This document shows positions 47,746-56,020 of a DNA stretch of 64,000 nt, one piece after another. The DNA is from an uncultured Collinsella sp. GTDB taxonomy: Bacteria > Actinomycetota > Coriobacteriia > Coriobacteriales > Coriobacteriaceae. The DNA lies in assembly GCA_900762325.1 (NCBI GenBank), contig CAAFGG010000024.1, positions 1-64,000 on the forward strand. Direction: 5' to 3'. Each line of letters starts with the position of its first letter. Positions within the stretch are counted from its first letter, which is position 1. Both the position numbers and the translations under genes were made by a program. The notes beneath the pieces were generated by a model. It saw only the letters and a list, made by a program, of their open reading frames with translations, made no database searches and was not told the DNA's origin.

Positions 47746-48669
47746 CTAGCAGGCGGCCATGATGGGGGCAGCGACCTGCTTCTTACGAGAGAGGACGCCC
47801 GGCATCCAAACGCCGTCGTGCTCGTCGGCAATGCCCAGGCCCTTCTGAGCAGCCTCGGTCTCGCCCTCGAGCAGGACCTGCGAGCCCTCCTCCATGATGT
47901 CGGTGATGCACAGGACGATGCCGTCGGCACCCTTCTCGGCGGCGTAGGCGCGCATGGCCTCGCGAATCTCGTCAATCATGCCAAGCGCACGGCTCTTGTC
48001 GACGGTCTCGTACTGGCCGATGAGCAGCTTCTTGCCAGCGGGCTCGAACATCTTGATGTCGTTGCCGACCATCTCGGCTGCAGTGAAGGAGCCGGACGGA
48101 CGGGTGAGGAAGACCTCCATGCCAAACTTGACCGGGTCGACGCTCACCTGCTCGCCGAGCTTGGCGGCGACGGCGCGGTCGACATCGGTGGTGGTGGGGC
48201 TCTTGAGCATGAGCGTGTCGGTCATCATGGCCGAGAGCAGCAGCTTGGCCTGAACGTCGGAAAGTTCAACGCCGAGCACGCCGGCGAGCTTGGTGACGAT
48301 GGTGCAGCTAGAACCCCAGGGCAGGCAGATGTAGTGCAGCGGACCGGCGGTCTCGAAGTCGCCGATGCGGTGATGATCGACGACACCAAAGACCGTGGCG
48401 TCCTTAAGACCGGCAACGGACTGGGCGGACTCGTTGTGGTCGGTGAGGACGACGAGCTGACCGGCCTCGACGGACTCAATCACGCGGGGCTCGGCGATGC
48501 CGGCGTCGGCAAGCAGCTTGGCGGACTCGGCCGGAAGCTGACCAAGGGCGCAGGCCTCGTAGGTGTTGCCGGCATACTCAACCTGGTTGAGCAGCTGGGA
48601 CAGGACGACGGCGCTCATGATGGCGTCGTTATCAGGGTTCTGGTGACCAAAGACAAGAACGTTTGCCAT
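47746..48669 (-). CDS. ppaC: Manganese-dependent inorganic pyrophosphatase
   Basis: A 307-residue DHH-family (family II) pyrophosphatase that hydrolyses PPi. Metal residues are visible: His9, Asp13, Asp15 in FGHQNPDND, Asp77 in LTDHN and the DHH at 98-100 (VVDHHRIGDF). The C-terminal DHHA2 domain holds SRKKQVAAPI. GGAGG precedes the ATG. It replaces the common family I enzyme, of which none is seen here. Confidence 0.95.
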   Translation of the reverse strand: MANVLVFGHQNPDNDAIMSAVVLSQLLNQVEYAGNTYEACALGQLPAESAKLLADAGIAEPRVIESVEAGQLVVLTDHNESAQSVAGLKDATVFGVVDHHRIGDFETAGPLHYICLPWGSSCTIVTKLAGVLGVELSDVQAKLLLSAMMTDTLMLKSPTTTDVDRAVAAKLGEQVSVDPVKFGMEVFLTRPSGSFTAAEMVGNDIKMFEPAGKKLLIGQYETVDKSRALGMIDEIREAMRAYAAEKGADGIVLCITDIMEEGSQVLLEGETEAAQKGLGIADEHDGVWMPGVLSRKKQVAAPIMAAC

Positions 48670-48793
48670 GGATATCCTCCACTTGATATGTGTACTTGGA
48701 CGTAGCTATGGTAGCACGCCGATGCCGAGCCTTCGCAGACGGAAGGGCCACGGCATATTTTGGGGCGCAGGCACGGGGGCCAAGGCTATCCCT

Positions 48794-48837
48794 TTTGCAC
48801 CATGTTGGTGCAAAGTAACCTGTCCCCCTTGCACCAA
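48794..48837. repeat. Truncated copy of a TTGGTGCAA hairpin element
   Basis: TTGGTGCAA and TTGCACCAA arms at 48805-48837 enclose AGTAACCTGTCCCCC. An overlapping smaller hairpin starts at 48794. It matches the right half of the element at 59063-59131 and abuts the stop codon of the ROK gene. Confidence 0.75.
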
Positions 48838-49791
48838 CTATTTGCCGGCGGCGCGCAGGGCTACGTAGGCGGCACCGATAATGCCGGCGTCGTTTCCGAG
48901 CGAGGCGACCTTAATGGGCGTCTCGCGCGAGGCGGAGAGCGCGTACTGCTTAAAGTGCTCGCGAACCTTGTCGAGGTAGACATCGGCCGAGGCGGAGGCG
49001 CCGCCGCCGATGAGGAACATCTCGGGATCAACCACGTTGGCAATAAGCGCCAGTGCGCGGCCGAGATAGTCGGCCATGGTATCGGCCGCGGCCAGCGCGA
49101 GCTTGTCGCCCTCGCGGCAGGCCTGGAACACGTCCTTGGAATCGGAGGGGCCGGTCAGCTCGATGGGCTCGACGCCCGCCTTTTCGCACTCGGCAAGGTA
49201 GTTGCTCACCACGCCGGTGGCGCTGGAATACTGCTCCAGATGGCCATGGCCGCCGCAGCCGCAGGTGCGCTCCTCGTCGGGGTTCAGGCACATATGGCCA
49301 ATCTCGCCGCCGGCGCCCACAACGCCTGATACCACGTCGCCGTTAACGATAACGCCGCCGCCCACGCCGGTACCAATGGTGACCATCACCACGTTCTGTA
49401 CGCCCTTGGCAGAGCCGAGCCAGGCCTCGCCCATGGCAGCGGCGTTAGCATCGTTCTCGTACTTAACGACCGCGTCGGGGCAGTGCTCCTGAATGGCGAC
49501 TCTTAGCTCAGGCAGGTTAATGGCAATGTTGGCCTTGACCTTGGCATCGCCCGATGCCGGGATAGGGCACGGAACGGCCAGGCCAATGCCCGCCACAAAG
49601 GCACGCGGAATCTGGGCTTTGGCGACCACCTGGTCGATAGCCTCGGTCACCGCGGCAAAGCCCGCAGCGTCAACGATGGGAGGCGTGGGCACGCTGGCCT
49701 TGGCCAGCAGGTTGCCGTCCTCGTCGAACAGGCCCTCCTTAACCGAAGTGCCGCCGACGTCAATGCCGATGTAGTACTGCTTAGGTTCCAT
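48838..49791 (-). CDS. ROK-family sugar kinase, probably glucokinase
   Basis: A 317-residue ROK kinase. YIGIDVGGTSVKEGLFDEDG is the ATP-binding start, NDANAAAMGEAW holds the catalytic Asp, and GAGGEIGHMCLNP followed by CGCGGHGHLEQYSSA is the ROK zinc signature. It probably phosphorylates glucose freed by the GH1 enzymes, though N-acetylmannosamine or another hexose is possible. ATG at 49791 is chosen because the ROK domain begins directly after it; two upstream starts add only basic residues. Confidence 0.88.
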   Translation of the reverse strand: MEPKQYYIGIDVGGTSVKEGLFDEDGNLLAKASVPTPPIVDAAGFAAVTEAIDQVVAKAQIPRAFVAGIGLAVPCPIPASGDAKVKANIAINLPELRVAIQEHCPDAVVKYENDANAAAMGEAWLGSAKGVQNVVMVTIGTGVGGGVIVNGDVVSGVVGAGGEIGHMCLNPDEERTCGCGGHGHLEQYSSATGVVSNYLAECEKAGVEPIELTGPSDSKDVFQACREGDKLALAAADTMADYLGRALALIANVVDPEMFLIGGGASASADVYLDKVREHFKQYALSASRETPIKVASLGNDAGIIGAAYVALRAAGK

Positions 49792-49836
49792 GGGAGCCCG
49801 CCTTTCTCGTTTAAACATTGCTTGTATGGTACCGCT

Positions 49837-49894
49837 CCCCAGGCAAAAACCTGCCAAAAAGGGACAGGTTTGTTTTGGCAGGTTTTATCTGGGG
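49837..49894. repeat. Inverted repeat with AGGGACAGGTTT loop
   Basis: AAAACCTGCCAAAA (49846-49859) and its perfect complement (49873-49886) are flanked by outer CCCCAG / CTGGGG pairs. The loop AGGGACAGGTTTG shares its core with 48805-48837. Confidence 0.85.
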
Positions 49895-49945
49895 AAGCGC
49901 GAATGGTCACTCAATAGATCGCGCAAGACCTTCCCCAAATATAAA

Positions 49946-49974
49946 GGCGCCGGGAGGCGGAGACTCCCGGCGCC
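49946..49974 (-). terminator. Terminator of the third PTS operon
   Basis: GGCGCCGGGAG and CTCCCGGCGCC arms, followed on the minus strand by TTTATATTT. Confidence 0.85.
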
Positions 49975-50032
49975 CGTCAAAGGGACTGTGTTGTCTGTTG
50001 GACCGCACGGCCCATCGCGGCGATAACGCTGA

Positions 50033-50365
50033 CTAGGCCTTAAGTGCCTGCAACTGTTTGTGAACCTCGATGAGCTCCGTCGCCATGACGCGCATGGTCT
50101 CGGTACCGGCCATCTGGTCCTCGGCATGCAGCAGAATCAACGGAGCCTCACCGTTACGCTCGCCGTTGGCCTCCTTCTTCAGAAGCCCCATGTGAACATC
50201 GTGGCCACCGTTATAGGCCTCGTCGCCCTGCTTGATAAGCTCCTCGGCGGCGTCAAAATCGCCCTCCTTGGCCTTTTGCACGGCATTGATGTACATGCTC
50301 TTGGCGGTACCGACGTAGCTGATGATCTCAAAGCAGGTCATCTGCAGTTCGTTCATATCCTCCAT
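50033..50365 (-). CDS. PTS lactose/cellobiose-family IIA 2
   Basis: A 110-residue phosphocarrier. His80 in ILLHAEDQMAG is the active residue. Compared with the LacF-type protein at 372-710 it has GTET in place of TTMI after the active site, as in cellobiose IIA. The ATG at 50365 has AGGTG seven bases ahead; GTG at 50374 and ATG at 50356 are alternatives. It directly follows the IIB gene and is last in the operon. Confidence 0.9.
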   Translation of the reverse strand: MEDMNELQMTCFEIISYVGTAKSMYINAVQKAKEGDFDAAEELIKQGDEAYNGGHDVHMGLLKKEANGERNGEAPLILLHAEDQMAGTETMRVMATELIEVHKQLQALKA

Positions 50366-50374
50366 GCGGAGCAC

Positions 50375-50677
50375 CTAGCCCATCACGCTGACGCAGTGGT
50401 CGATGATGCCGGCAGCGTTCATGCGGCCGTAGTCGACCATGTTGATGACCTCGACCGGGAAACGACCGGTGGCCTCCTTCTCAAAATCGCCCTTGGTGTA
50501 GCCGATCTGCGGACCAAGCAGCAACATGTCGCACTCGCCCAGGTGATCGTGGGCCTCGTTCATGGGACGAGCCTCGACCTCAATATCCAGACCACGGTTT
50601 GCAACCTCGACCTGCATCTTCTGGACCAGCAGGCTCGTGGACATACCGGCATTGCAGCAGAGCATGATCTTCTTCAT
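50375..50677 (-). CDS. PTS lactose/cellobiose-family IIB
   Basis: A 100-residue stand-alone IIB. Cys8 in MLCCNAGMSTS is the phosphorylated residue. This is the cellobiose-type arrangement with IIA, IIB and IIC as separate proteins, unlike the fused IICB proteins of the two lac modules. AAGGAGG precedes the ATG. Confidence 0.93.
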   Translation of the reverse strand: MKKIMLCCNAGMSTSLLVQKMQVEVANRGLDIEVEARPMNEAHDHLGECDMLLLGPQIGYTKGDFEKEATGRFPVEVINMVDYGRMNAAGIIDHCVSVMG

Positions 50678-50777
50678 GGTTTCCTCCTTATAACTGCGCG
50701 GCGCGCAGACGACGACTGGTTTTATTCCTTGCGGCTATTGTGCCCACCCCCTGCATCTTTACACAAGGGAGAGAGCC

Positions 50778-50808
50778 GCGGGCACCGGCACCGCGTACCG
50801 GTGCCCGC
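50778..50808 (-). other. Intercistronic hairpin, IIC-IIB
   Basis: GCGGGCACCGG and CCGGTGCCCGC are perfect arms with a nine-base loop and no T-run. It sits 30 bases after the IIC stop and 100 bases before the IIB start, so it may let the small subunits be made in greater amount. Confidence 0.7.
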
Positions 50809-50837
50809 AACGGTGAAAGGGACGAACGTTAGGCGTT

Positions 50838-52181
50838 CTACTCGGCGAGAGCCTCCTGCTTGGCGATTGCCTTCTCGGAAATCTTCATAAAGGGCAGGTA
50901 GACGGCCATGCCAATGACAATCTCGAGAGCCTGCCACACGCCGGCGCGCCAGTCAAAGCCCGTAGCGAGCAGGGCATTGATGACGGGAGGCATAGTCCAG
51001 GGCACCTGGGCGATGCAGGGGCTGATGATGCCTGCGCAGGTAAGGCCATAGGTGATGCCGATGAACAGGTCGGGAAGGAGGACGAACGGGATCATGAGCG
51101 GCAGGTTGTACACGATGGGGTAACCGTAGATAACCGGCTCGTTGATGTTGAACAGACCAGGCAGGATAGCCATCTTGGAAACGGTCTCGGAAGCCTTGTT
51201 CTTGGAGAACAGGAGCGTGTCGAGCAGGAGCATGAGGGTGCAGCCCGAGCCGCCGATGAGGGCGAAGCTGTTAACGATCTGCATGTTCATGTAGTGATCG
51301 GGCTGGATGGTGCCACCGGCGGCAAAGGTAGCCATGTTGTCGACGATGAGCATGGTCAGGATCGGCTCGACGGTAGCGCCAGAGATGGTGGACTGGTGAA
51401 TACCGACGCAGAACAGCAGGTTAGCAAGGGTGTAGATGAGGATAACAGCCCACGGACCGGCGTTCATGATGCTCTTGAGCGGGTTGGAGATGCACGTGGA
51501 GATGATGGCGCACAGATCGGTGCCGGCGCACACGGCAAGCAGAGCTGCGGCAAGAGCGAAGATCGAGAGGTTGAGCAGCATCGGGATCATGACGTTGAAG
51601 GAGTTGGAAACCGCGGGGGGCACGCCCTCGCCCAGCTTAACCTTGAGCTTCTCGATGCCAGAAATCTTGATGAAGAGCGAGACGGAAAGCAGGGCGATGA
51701 TAATAGCCGAGAACAGACCGTTGGTGCCGGTGTTGGCGGTCGAAAGGGCGCCCGTGACCTCGGCGGAGGTGATCTTGTCGGTAAGCAGCGGGCTCGTGGC
51801 GGCAAGCGTGGCGGTGATCTGCTGCGGCATCATGATGACGAAAGCAGAGATAGCGACGACCACGCAAGCGAGCGGGTTATCGAAACGCTTGTTCTTAGCG
51901 AGGCTGTAGCCAATCAATCCGGCCAAGATAATTGCAGAGACGTTGAGGGTGCCCAGCGTAATTGCCGAACCCCACGTCTGAAGGTTGGCAAGGCCCGCCG
52001 CATCGAGCGGGAACAGGGGGAACACGACGTTGTTGATAAGAACCGCGATACCCGCAAGGATATAGAGCGGCGTGATGGTCGCGAAAGCGTCACGCAGGGA
52101 ACGCAGGTGAACCTGGTTTCCTACCTTCGCAGAGACCTCGGCAAACTTGTCGAGGAAGCTCTTTCCGTTGTCACTGGCCAT
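50838..52181 (-). CDS. PTS cellobiose-family IIC
   Basis: A 447-residue multi-span permease. LRDAFATITPLYILAGIAVLINN near the start, CVGIHQSTISGATVEPIL (the GxHxxxI site) near 265 and FNINEPVIYG near 345 are typical of cellobiose/chitobiose IIC. It has no IIB domain; the separate IIB follows. It lies 120 bases after the GH1 gene. The sugar is probably a beta-glucoside. Confidence 0.93.
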   Translation of the reverse strand: MASDNGKSFLDKFAEVSAKVGNQVHLRSLRDAFATITPLYILAGIAVLINNVVFPLFPLDAAGLANLQTWGSAITLGTLNVSAIILAGLIGYSLAKNKRFDNPLACVVVAISAFVIMMPQQITATLAATSPLLTDKITSAEVTGALSTANTGTNGLFSAIIIALLSVSLFIKISGIEKLKVKLGEGVPPAVSNSFNVMIPMLLNLSIFALAAALLAVCAGTDLCAIISTCISNPLKSIMNAGPWAVILIYTLANLLFCVGIHQSTISGATVEPILTMLIVDNMATFAAGGTIQPDHYMNMQIVNSFALIGGSGCTLMLLLDTLLFSKNKASETVSKMAILPGLFNINEPVIYGYPIVYNLPLMIPFVLLPDLFIGITYGLTCAGIISPCIAQVPWTMPPVINALLATGFDWRAGVWQALEIVIGMAVYLPFMKISEKAIAKQEALAE

Positions 52182-52301
52182 GATTGCTCCTAACTTTCAA
52201 ATCCGGCCTTTTCCTATGCGCACGGTGGTCTGTCGCCCTCTGCCACCAAATGTGCCATGTGTTGCGCGCAGCGGCGCGCGATCTGGGCGTTCGCCCGGTC
52301 G

Positions 52302-53702
52302 CTAATCAACCACGTGGGTCGTGGCGACCTGTTTGAGCCAGGCCGCCGACTTCTTAAGGCGGCGCTTGTAGCCGTCCATAAGGTCAACCTCGACAAAACC
52401 GTAACGGTTCTTAAAGGCATTAGCCCAAGACCAGTTATCGATGACGGCCCAGTAATGGTATCCGCGGCACTTGGCGCCCTCGGCAATTGCCTTGGCCACC
52501 CACTCCAGGTGCTGACGTACAAAGTCGACGCGGTAGTCATCCTGGATGGTTCCTTCGGCGTCACGGTTCTTGTATTCGTCCATGATGCCGATGCCGTTCT
52601 CGGAAACGAACCACTCAAGATCGGGATAGTTCTTAGCGCAGTCCATGCCAAAGTCGTAGAGGCCCTGCGGGTAGATCTCCCAGCCGCGGCTCTCGTTCAT
52701 AACGGCGTCGGGCCACACGTACTCGTCGGCAAAGTGCGGCAGACCGTACTGGTCGACCTTGCTCGCCGGAGCCTGAACACGCGTGGGGTGGTAGTAGTTG
52801 CAGCCGAGCCAGTCGACAACACCCTGCTTGAGAATCTCTTGATCGCCGGCACGGAACGGGAGCTTAACGCCGCCCTCGGCCAGGCTGTCGAGCACGTCAG
52901 CAGGAAGCTCGCCCTTGGTAATGAGGTCGAGCCACCAGCGATTGTTGATACCGCTGGTCATACGCACGGCCTCGAGGTCTGCCTCGCTGGGGTTCTCCTT
53001 GGTATAGACCGGGGTAAAGCAGTTGATCATGCCGATCTTGGCATCGGCGCGAATAGCGCCCTCGTCATAGGCGCGACGATAGTTGGCCACGGCCAGCGCA
53101 TGTGCCAGCGAGATGTGATACTGCACGGTGCGAGCGCGGCTATAGTCGTGGAGCTGCGGGAACCACACGCCCTCCTGATAGCGCTGCTCGGGCTCGACGA
53201 TGGGCTCGTTAAAGGTAAACCAGTACTTAATCTCCTGGCCAAACTCGTGGAAGGCGACGTCGGCGTAATGCGCGTAAGCCTCGACGACCTCGCGGCTCTC
53301 CCAGCCGCCACGGTTAAAGAGGTAGGTGGGCATGTCAAAGTGGTACAAGTTGACAAACGGCTCCAGGCCGGCCTCGCGAGAGGCGCGGAACAGCTCGTGA
53401 TACCACGCAGCGCCCTCCTCGTTGAGGTTGCCGTCGGCATCGAGCAGACGGCTCCACTGGATGGAAGTGCGATAGGTATTCAGGCCCAAGTCCTTCAAAA
53501 TGCGAAAGTCTTCCTGGTACTTGGCCATAAAGTCATTACCGGCATACGAGCCAACGCAGTTGTAGAACGAACCCAAATCCTGGATGGACCAGGTGTCCCA
53601 CAGGTTCTCGAGCTTGCCCCCCTGGTTCCACTGACCCTCAGTCTGCGGGCCGGACATAGCGGCGCCAAAGAAGAAGTCGCTGGGCAGCTGATACTGAGCC
53701 AT
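52302..53702 (-). CDS. GH1 6-phospho-beta-glucosidase
   Basis: A 466-residue GH1 enzyme with acid/base Glu166 in FTFNEP and nucleophile Glu368 in VSENGIG. Its opening (FFFGAAMSGPQTEGQWNQGGK) and NEP motif set it apart from the LacG-type enzymes at 4127 and 8942 and fit a phospho-beta-glucosidase. It is the first gene of the operon with cellobiose-type IIC, IIB and IIA. The ATG at 53702 has GAGGA ahead; an upstream in-frame extension runs through a hairpin and is not credible. Probably controlled by the divergent GntR regulator. Confidence 0.9.
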   Translation of the reverse strand: MAQYQLPSDFFFGAAMSGPQTEGQWNQGGKLENLWDTWSIQDLGSFYNCVGSYAGNDFMAKYQEDFRILKDLGLNTYRTSIQWSRLLDADGNLNEEGAAWYHELFRASREAGLEPFVNLYHFDMPTYLFNRGGWESREVVEAYAHYADVAFHEFGQEIKYWFTFNEPIVEPEQRYQEGVWFPQLHDYSRARTVQYHISLAHALAVANYRRAYDEGAIRADAKIGMINCFTPVYTKENPSEADLEAVRMTSGINNRWWLDLITKGELPADVLDSLAEGGVKLPFRAGDQEILKQGVVDWLGCNYYHPTRVQAPASKVDQYGLPHFADEYVWPDAVMNESRGWEIYPQGLYDFGMDCAKNYPDLEWFVSENGIGIMDEYKNRDAEGTIQDDYRVDFVRQHLEWVAKAIAEGAKCRGYHYWAVIDNWSWANAFKNRYGFVEVDLMDGYKRRLKKSAAWLKQVATTHVVD

Positions 53703-53743
53703 CAAAGTCCTCGCTTTCGTGTCTAAAGCTTTCGGTTGGAGAC

Positions 53744-53817
53744 GGATTTGCTTTGGCAGGCCATCCGGCGCGGGCGCGCACCAGGTATCTGGATACCCTG
53801 CCCGCCAAAACAAATCC
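53744..53817 (-). repeat. Hairpin in the leader of the third PTS operon
   Basis: Arms 53744-53760 (GGATTTGCTTTGGCAGG) and 53801-53817 pair at 15 of 17 positions, with inner GC-rich stems. It lies between the promoter and the GH1 start, so it would be transcribed. Confidence 0.7.
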
Positions 53818-53867
53818 ATCCCCAAACAGCACAAGCAAACGCCAATGCATCTCGCTTGTTGTCTGTA

Positions 53868-53895
53868 ACTATAGCGCTCTAATTTATTATGTAAA
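53868..53895 (-). promoter_or_regulatory. Promoter of the third PTS operon
   Basis: On the minus strand, TTTACA (53890-53895), a 16-base spacer, then TATAGT (53868-53873). It leaves a leader of about 160 bases before the GH1 gene. A TATACT at 53962-53967 could be the -10 for the divergent GntR gene. No gene lies in 53703-54004. Confidence 0.65.
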
Positions 53896-54004
53896 GCGTC
53901 TTTTTTATTTTTCTTTATCGAACTTCTTTGATGAAAGCCATATGGATGCTTTTTAAGTAGGTATACTCTCTTTTATATCAACGCAAATATGAAGGGAGGA
54001 TTGC

Positions 54005-54724
54005 ATGATTCCCAAATACGAGGCGATAGCTGCAGATATCCGTCGAAGCATCGAGGACGGCTCCCTTAAGCCGGGCGACAAACTGCCCACCGTCGTAGAG
54101 TTTTGCGAGCTGTATGGCGTTTCCAAGATCACCGTCAAGCGCGCGATCGAGCAGATCACCGAGGAGGGCCTGGTCACAAGTCGCCGTGGATCGGGCACCT
54201 ACGTCAAGGACACGGCGGGGCTTCCCGGCCAGGTGTTTTTTCAAGGCAAGAACGACCGTGCCCAAGGCTTTTCGTACGAGCATCGCGGGGAGAAAGTGAC
54301 CTCGGTGGTCTACGATTTCTCGATCGTCAATCCGCCGGCAGAGGTTGCGACCCAGCTGGGAATGGCCGAAGACGACTTTGCCTATCACATCGTGCGCGTA
54401 CGCGAGGTCGATGGTCAGCCCATCGTTATCGAGTACACCTATATGCCACTCGAGCTGATTCCGGGTCTTAAGAAAAAAGACCTGTACGCGTCGGTCTACA
54501 GCTTCATCCGCGAGCAGTGCGGACTCAAGATCTCGAGTTTCCACCGTACCATTCGCGCCGTCGCGGCAACTGAGGAAGAGGCTGAGCGCCTGGATACCAA
54601 ACCCGGCTCTCCCCTGCTCGAACTCAACCAGATTGGCTTCTTGGATAGCGGCACCGCGTTTGAATATTCTATCTCGCACAACGTAGGCGACCGCTTTGAG
54701 CTACACAACGTAACGCTGGCCTAG
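54005..54724 (+). CDS. GntR-family regulator (UTRA type) 2
   Basis: A 239-residue GntR/UTRA regulator. The winged helix is at about 5-68 (GDKLPTVVEFCELYGVSKITVKRAIEQ), followed by the UTRA sensor (ASVYSFIREQCGLKISSFHRTI, FEYSISHNVGDRFE). It is divergent from the GH1-IIC-IIB-IIA operon and most likely controls it in response to a phosphorylated beta-glucoside. GGGAGGA precedes the ATG. It is only moderately similar to the GntR protein at 20074. Confidence 0.9.
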   Translation: MIPKYEAIAADIRRSIEDGSLKPGDKLPTVVEFCELYGVSKITVKRAIEQITEEGLVTSRRGSGTYVKDTAGLPGQVFFQGKNDRAQGFSYEHRGEKVTSVVYDFSIVNPPAEVATQLGMAEDDFAYHIVRVREVDGQPIVIEYTYMPLELIPGLKKKDLYASVYSFIREQCGLKISSFHRTIRAVAATEEEAERLDTKPGSPLLELNQIGFLDSGTAFEYSISHNVGDRFELHNVTLA

Positions 54725-54796
54725 TTTTGCAATCCGGCGGGTGCTCGTTTTGAGCTGTCTTACGCGGCACCCGCACAACCTTACGGGAGTATGCAC

Positions 54797-55729
54797 ATGT
54801 CCGATTTGATTAAACTCACGCCGATCTTCCACGAGAAGATCTGGGGCGGCCGCCAGCTCGAAACCGTATTTGGTTACGACATTCCCGAGGGTCCCATCGG
54901 TGAGTGTTGGGCTATCTCGGCCCACCCCAACGGCGACTGCCAGATCGCGGAGGGCCCGTACGCCGGTCACACGCTTTCGTGGCTGTGGGCCGAGCACCGC
55001 GAGCTCTTTGGTAACTGCGAGGGCAAGGAGTTCCCGCTGCTCATTAAGATTCTAGACGCCAAGGACGACCTTTCGATCCAGATCCATCCCAATGACGAGT
55101 ACGCCGCCGAGCACGAGAACGGCAGCCTGGGCAAAACCGAGTGCTGGTATGTACTGGACTGCGAGCCCGGCGCCACGATCATCGTCGGACAGCGCGCGCA
55201 CGACCGCGCCGAGGCCGCGCGTATGATCGAGGACGGCCGCTGGGACGACATGCTCAACGTGCTGCCGATTCACAAGGGCGACTTTTTCCAGATTGATTCC
55301 GGTACCGTGCACGCCATCAAGACCGGCACGCTCATTTTGGAGACGCAGCAGTCGAGCGACGTGACGTATCGCCTGTACGACTACGACCGTCCCGGCACCG
55401 ACGGCAAACTGCGTCCCCTGCACATTGAGCAGAGCCTCGACTGCATCGACTTTGATGCTCAGGCTCCGACCGACGGCACGGTGACCGCGCCCGAGGTCGA
55501 CGGCGTGACCGAGCTCGAGTCCAACTCCTGCTACACCGTCGATCGCGTGCGCGTCGACGGCAGCAAGACCCTCGAGCAGCGCTGGCCCTTCATGTGCCTG
55601 TCGGTCATCGACGGCGAAGGCACCGTCTGCGGCGAGCCCGTTCACAAGGGCAGCCACCTGCTGGCCCCCAGCACCGTGGACCAGATCGAACTCGAAGGCA
55701 AGATGGAACTGATCATCAGCCACCTCTAG
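54797..55729 (+). CDS. manA: Mannose-6-phosphate isomerase
   Basis: A 310-residue zinc cupin enzyme that converts mannose-6-P to fructose-6-P. Zinc-binding residues are visible in LSIQIHPNDEYAAEHENG and KTECWYVLDCEPGA, and the active-site Arg lies in SSDVTYRLYDYDRPG. This is the short Bacillus-type ManA. ATG at 54797 with GGGAG seven bases ahead is preferred to the ATG at 54791. It lies 72 bases after the GntR gene on the same strand. Confidence 0.93.
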   Translation: MSDLIKLTPIFHEKIWGGRQLETVFGYDIPEGPIGECWAISAHPNGDCQIAEGPYAGHTLSWLWAEHRELFGNCEGKEFPLLIKILDAKDDLSIQIHPNDEYAAEHENGSLGKTECWYVLDCEPGATIIVGQRAHDRAEAARMIEDGRWDDMLNVLPIHKGDFFQIDSGTVHAIKTGTLILETQQSSDVTYRLYDYDRPGTDGKLRPLHIEQSLDCIDFDAQAPTDGTVTAPEVDGVTELESNSCYTVDRVRVDGSKTLEQRWPFMCLSVIDGEGTVCGEPVHKGSHLLAPSTVDQIELEGKMELIISHL

Positions 55730-55755
55730 GTCGCAACAACAACCAAAACGAAACA

Positions 55756-55789
55756 AGGGGCTCCCCCGTCCATGTACGGGAGAGCCCCT
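55756..55789 (+). terminator. Hairpin after manA
   Basis: AGGGGCTC and GAGCCCCT arms with an inner CCCGT/ACGGG pair. TATTTTTC follows 9-16 bases later. Probably the manA terminator. Confidence 0.7.
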
Positions 55790-55891
55790 ACTCACATCTA
55801 TTTTTCTATCAGCCCACCCGGCTCTCCAGACCAAAAAGCGAACGAGCAAAGCAACGTTCGCAAGCTGCAGGCCAAAACGCCGCAAGGAAGA

Positions 55892-56006
55892 GGGCACGCC
55901 GGGGGCTTTGGTCGATCGCGAGTTCCGCACGAGCCGGAGAGCACTTAATGTGCTCTCCGTGCGAGCAGGACTGTCCGAGCAGGTGACCAAAGCCCCCGGC
56001 GCGCCC
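55892..56006. repeat. Large nested palindrome, manA / pcrA
   Basis: Outer 22-base arms at 55892-55913 and 55985-56006 (GGGCACGCCGG... and ...CCGGCGCGCCC) pair with one mismatch. Inside, GGAGAGCAC and GTGCTCTCC form a second perfect hairpin (about 55937-55959). There is no T-run. It lies between two converging genes, 15 bases beyond the helicase stop. Confidence 0.8.
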
Positions 56007-56020
56007 GGTCAACCTTGCAG

